From the NCBI GenBank assembly GCA_020854975.1, contig JAHKLQ010000001.1:1-8944 (forward strand): DNA of 8,944 nucleotides, read 5' to 3'. Numbering within the stretch: position 1 is the stretch's first letter; each line of letters starts with the position of its first letter. Positions 7,864 through 8,944 of this stretch are shown here, one piece after another. The stretch is from Methanobacterium sp. (lineage in GTDB: Archaea; Methanobacteriota; Methanobacteria; Methanobacteriales; Methanobacteriaceae). The notes beneath the pieces are model-generated. The model was not told where the DNA came from. It ran no database searches and was given only the letters and a program-made list of their open reading frames with translations. The translations under genes were made by a program, and so were the position numbers.

Positions 7864-8944
7864 TCAATGAACATCTTCAATGAGCATTTTTAAACGATGT
7901 TCCATCTCTTTAACTCTCGTTCTGGAACTTGTACCTCTTCCTTTTTCACAGTGACAGATACATGAAGTGTACTGGGGGCATACTAGGAAACGTGCCCTTT
8001 CAGAATAAAGATCAGTAATTTTGAACTTCTTCAAATGATTTAAAACTCTCCTTTTAGTTCTCGCATCTTCCACATCATCTGCAAGATAAACTGGGGTTTT
8101 CACAGTAGATGCCATTTTGTATTGATTTCTGGCTGTTTCACGTTCAAGTTGACGTCTTTTAATCATATTTTCTGCAGAGTCAGATAGTTCCGGGTCTCTG
8201 AAGGGTATTCCAGCATCAGATAATGCAATCATACGTTCATCTTTTCGAGAGAGTGGTTTGGAGATCTTACTTAAATCAGGCGAAGCTATGGTTCCACCTG
8301 AACGTCCCATAGCCGGTCCTTCACCCACTTCCAAACCTATATCAATTAATGCATATCTCACGGGTGCTGCTGCAGTGTAAGTTAAGATCACACCATCCTC
8401 TTTAAGTAAAGAACTGATTTTCAAAAGGAATTCATAACTATAAAGTTCAGGTGACTTGGCCGGGCTGAATGGATCCAGGAAAACTGCATGGTATCTTTTC
8501 TCAGGGGGAATGTTTTTTACCATTTCCCGGGCATCTTGACAATGCACATGTAACTCTATATTTTCCGGGATCTTTTCATTAAGTTGGGAAAATTTAAGGT
8601 AATTATTGGTTATTAAGTAAGTTTCTATGGCTTTTTTAATTAACTGATGATATTCAGATGGACTGGGTATTATTAAAGAGGCAGCCAGGGTTTCCCATGA
8701 TATCTCCACCATATCAATTTCTATCTTTCGCTCTTCCACCTTATTTTGGGAAGGCATAATCTTTTCCAGTGCAGCTGCGGCATTTATACCCAGTCCACTG
8801 CAGATATCAAGAATACTGATTTCTTCGTTTACATTAAAACCTGCTGGATTCACAAATTTCTCTTTAGCTTCATGAAATGCACCGTGTATGGTGTGCATTG
8901 TTTCTGAAGTGTTATCCATCTTTTTGGATCGTAAAGTGTAGGAT
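7864..8944 (-). CDS. MnmC/MnmD-like SAM-dependent methyltransferase, 5' end outside the window
   Basis: Counting from the ATG at 8919, the product has 351 residues. The frame stays open to the window edge, and the extra codons read SYTLRSKK before MDNTSETMHTIHGAFHEAKEKF, matching the N-terminal pattern of MnmD-like enzymes, in which a GSxTL-type stretch precedes ETYHSxHGAxxEA. With no ribosome binding site before 8919, the true start probably lies beyond 8944. Motifs include LDICSGLGIN (37-46, SAM-binding loop), LDPFSPAKSPELY (148-160) and LTYTAAAPVR (179-188). Bacterial MnmD methylates the aminomethyl group of wobble uridine-34. The bacterial precursor enzymes MnmE/MnmG are not expected in archaea, so the substrate is unknown, though RNA is likely. 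No oxidase domain is fused. The tail has a Cys cluster, C314-x5-C-x-C-H-C324, suggesting metal binding. Confidence 0.85.
   Translation of the reverse strand, partial: SYTLRSKKMDNTSETMHTIHGAFHEAKEKFVNPAGFNVNEEISILDICSGLGINAAAALEKIMPSQNKVEERKIEIDMVEISWETLAASLIIPSPSEYHQLIKKAIETYLITNNYLKFSQLNEKIPENIELHVHCQDAREMVKNIPPEKRYHAVFLDPFSPAKSPELYSYEFLLKISSLLKEDGVILTYTAAAPVRYALIDIGLEVGEGPAMGRSGGTIASPDLSKISKPLSRKDERMIALSDAGIPFRDPELSDSAENMIKRRQLERETARNQYKMASTVKTPVYLADDVEDARTKRRVLNHLKKFKITDLYSERARFLVCPQYTSCICHCEKGRGTSSRTRVKEMEHRLKMLIEDVH

Overview
The window looks like chromosomal DNA from a methanogenic archaeon of the Methanobacteriales, probably close to Methanobacterium. The evidence is an archaeal-type TgtA (archaeosine pathway) with zinc site and PUA domain, a homomeric archaeal NAC protein with a UBA tail, AGGTGA/GGAGG-type ribosome binding sites, TATA-like promoters, and very AT-rich spacers between moderately AT-rich genes. 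This placement is an inference from protein families; no rRNA or marker comparison was possible. Every supported gene is on the minus strand, so transcription runs from right to left.

Right edge (7864-8944): a SAM-dependent methyltransferase of the MnmC/MnmD-like family whose frame stays open to the window edge, so its N-terminus lies outside. A 378-bp AT-rich spacer (7486-7863) follows, with two short tandem repeats and a likely TATA box.

Centre (2133-7485): a tight five-gene operon, tgtA - nac - metallophosphoesterase - NYN/Zc3h12a-like nuclease - membrane-anchored protein with a GGDD palm/cyclase-like domain. Junctions are a 1-nt overlap, a 1-nt gap, a 4-nt gap and a direct stop/start abutment. 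The first two genes belong to tRNA modification and nascent-chain handling. The last three combine a candidate RNase, a candidate phosphoesterase and a candidate nucleotide cyclase or polymerase at the membrane, and are the most promising undescribed system here.

Left part: a spacer with a U-run terminator candidate and a 23-bp-period repeat (1936-2132), a small Ser/Thr/Asn-rich membrane-anchored or secreted protein (1600-1935), then argJ of arginine biosynthesis (294-1487), preceded by a palindrome over its predicted transcription start. Positions 1-293 hold a degenerate tandem repeat with about 21-bp spacing and no gene.

Points to revisit: both palm domains in the membrane protein appear to derive from one duplicated unit, the first having lost its metal residues; TgtA carries what looks like a decayed ArcS signature; the nuclease has a duplicated 66-residue C-terminal unit; ArgJ has Gly-Thr rather than Ala-Thr at its self-cleavage site.
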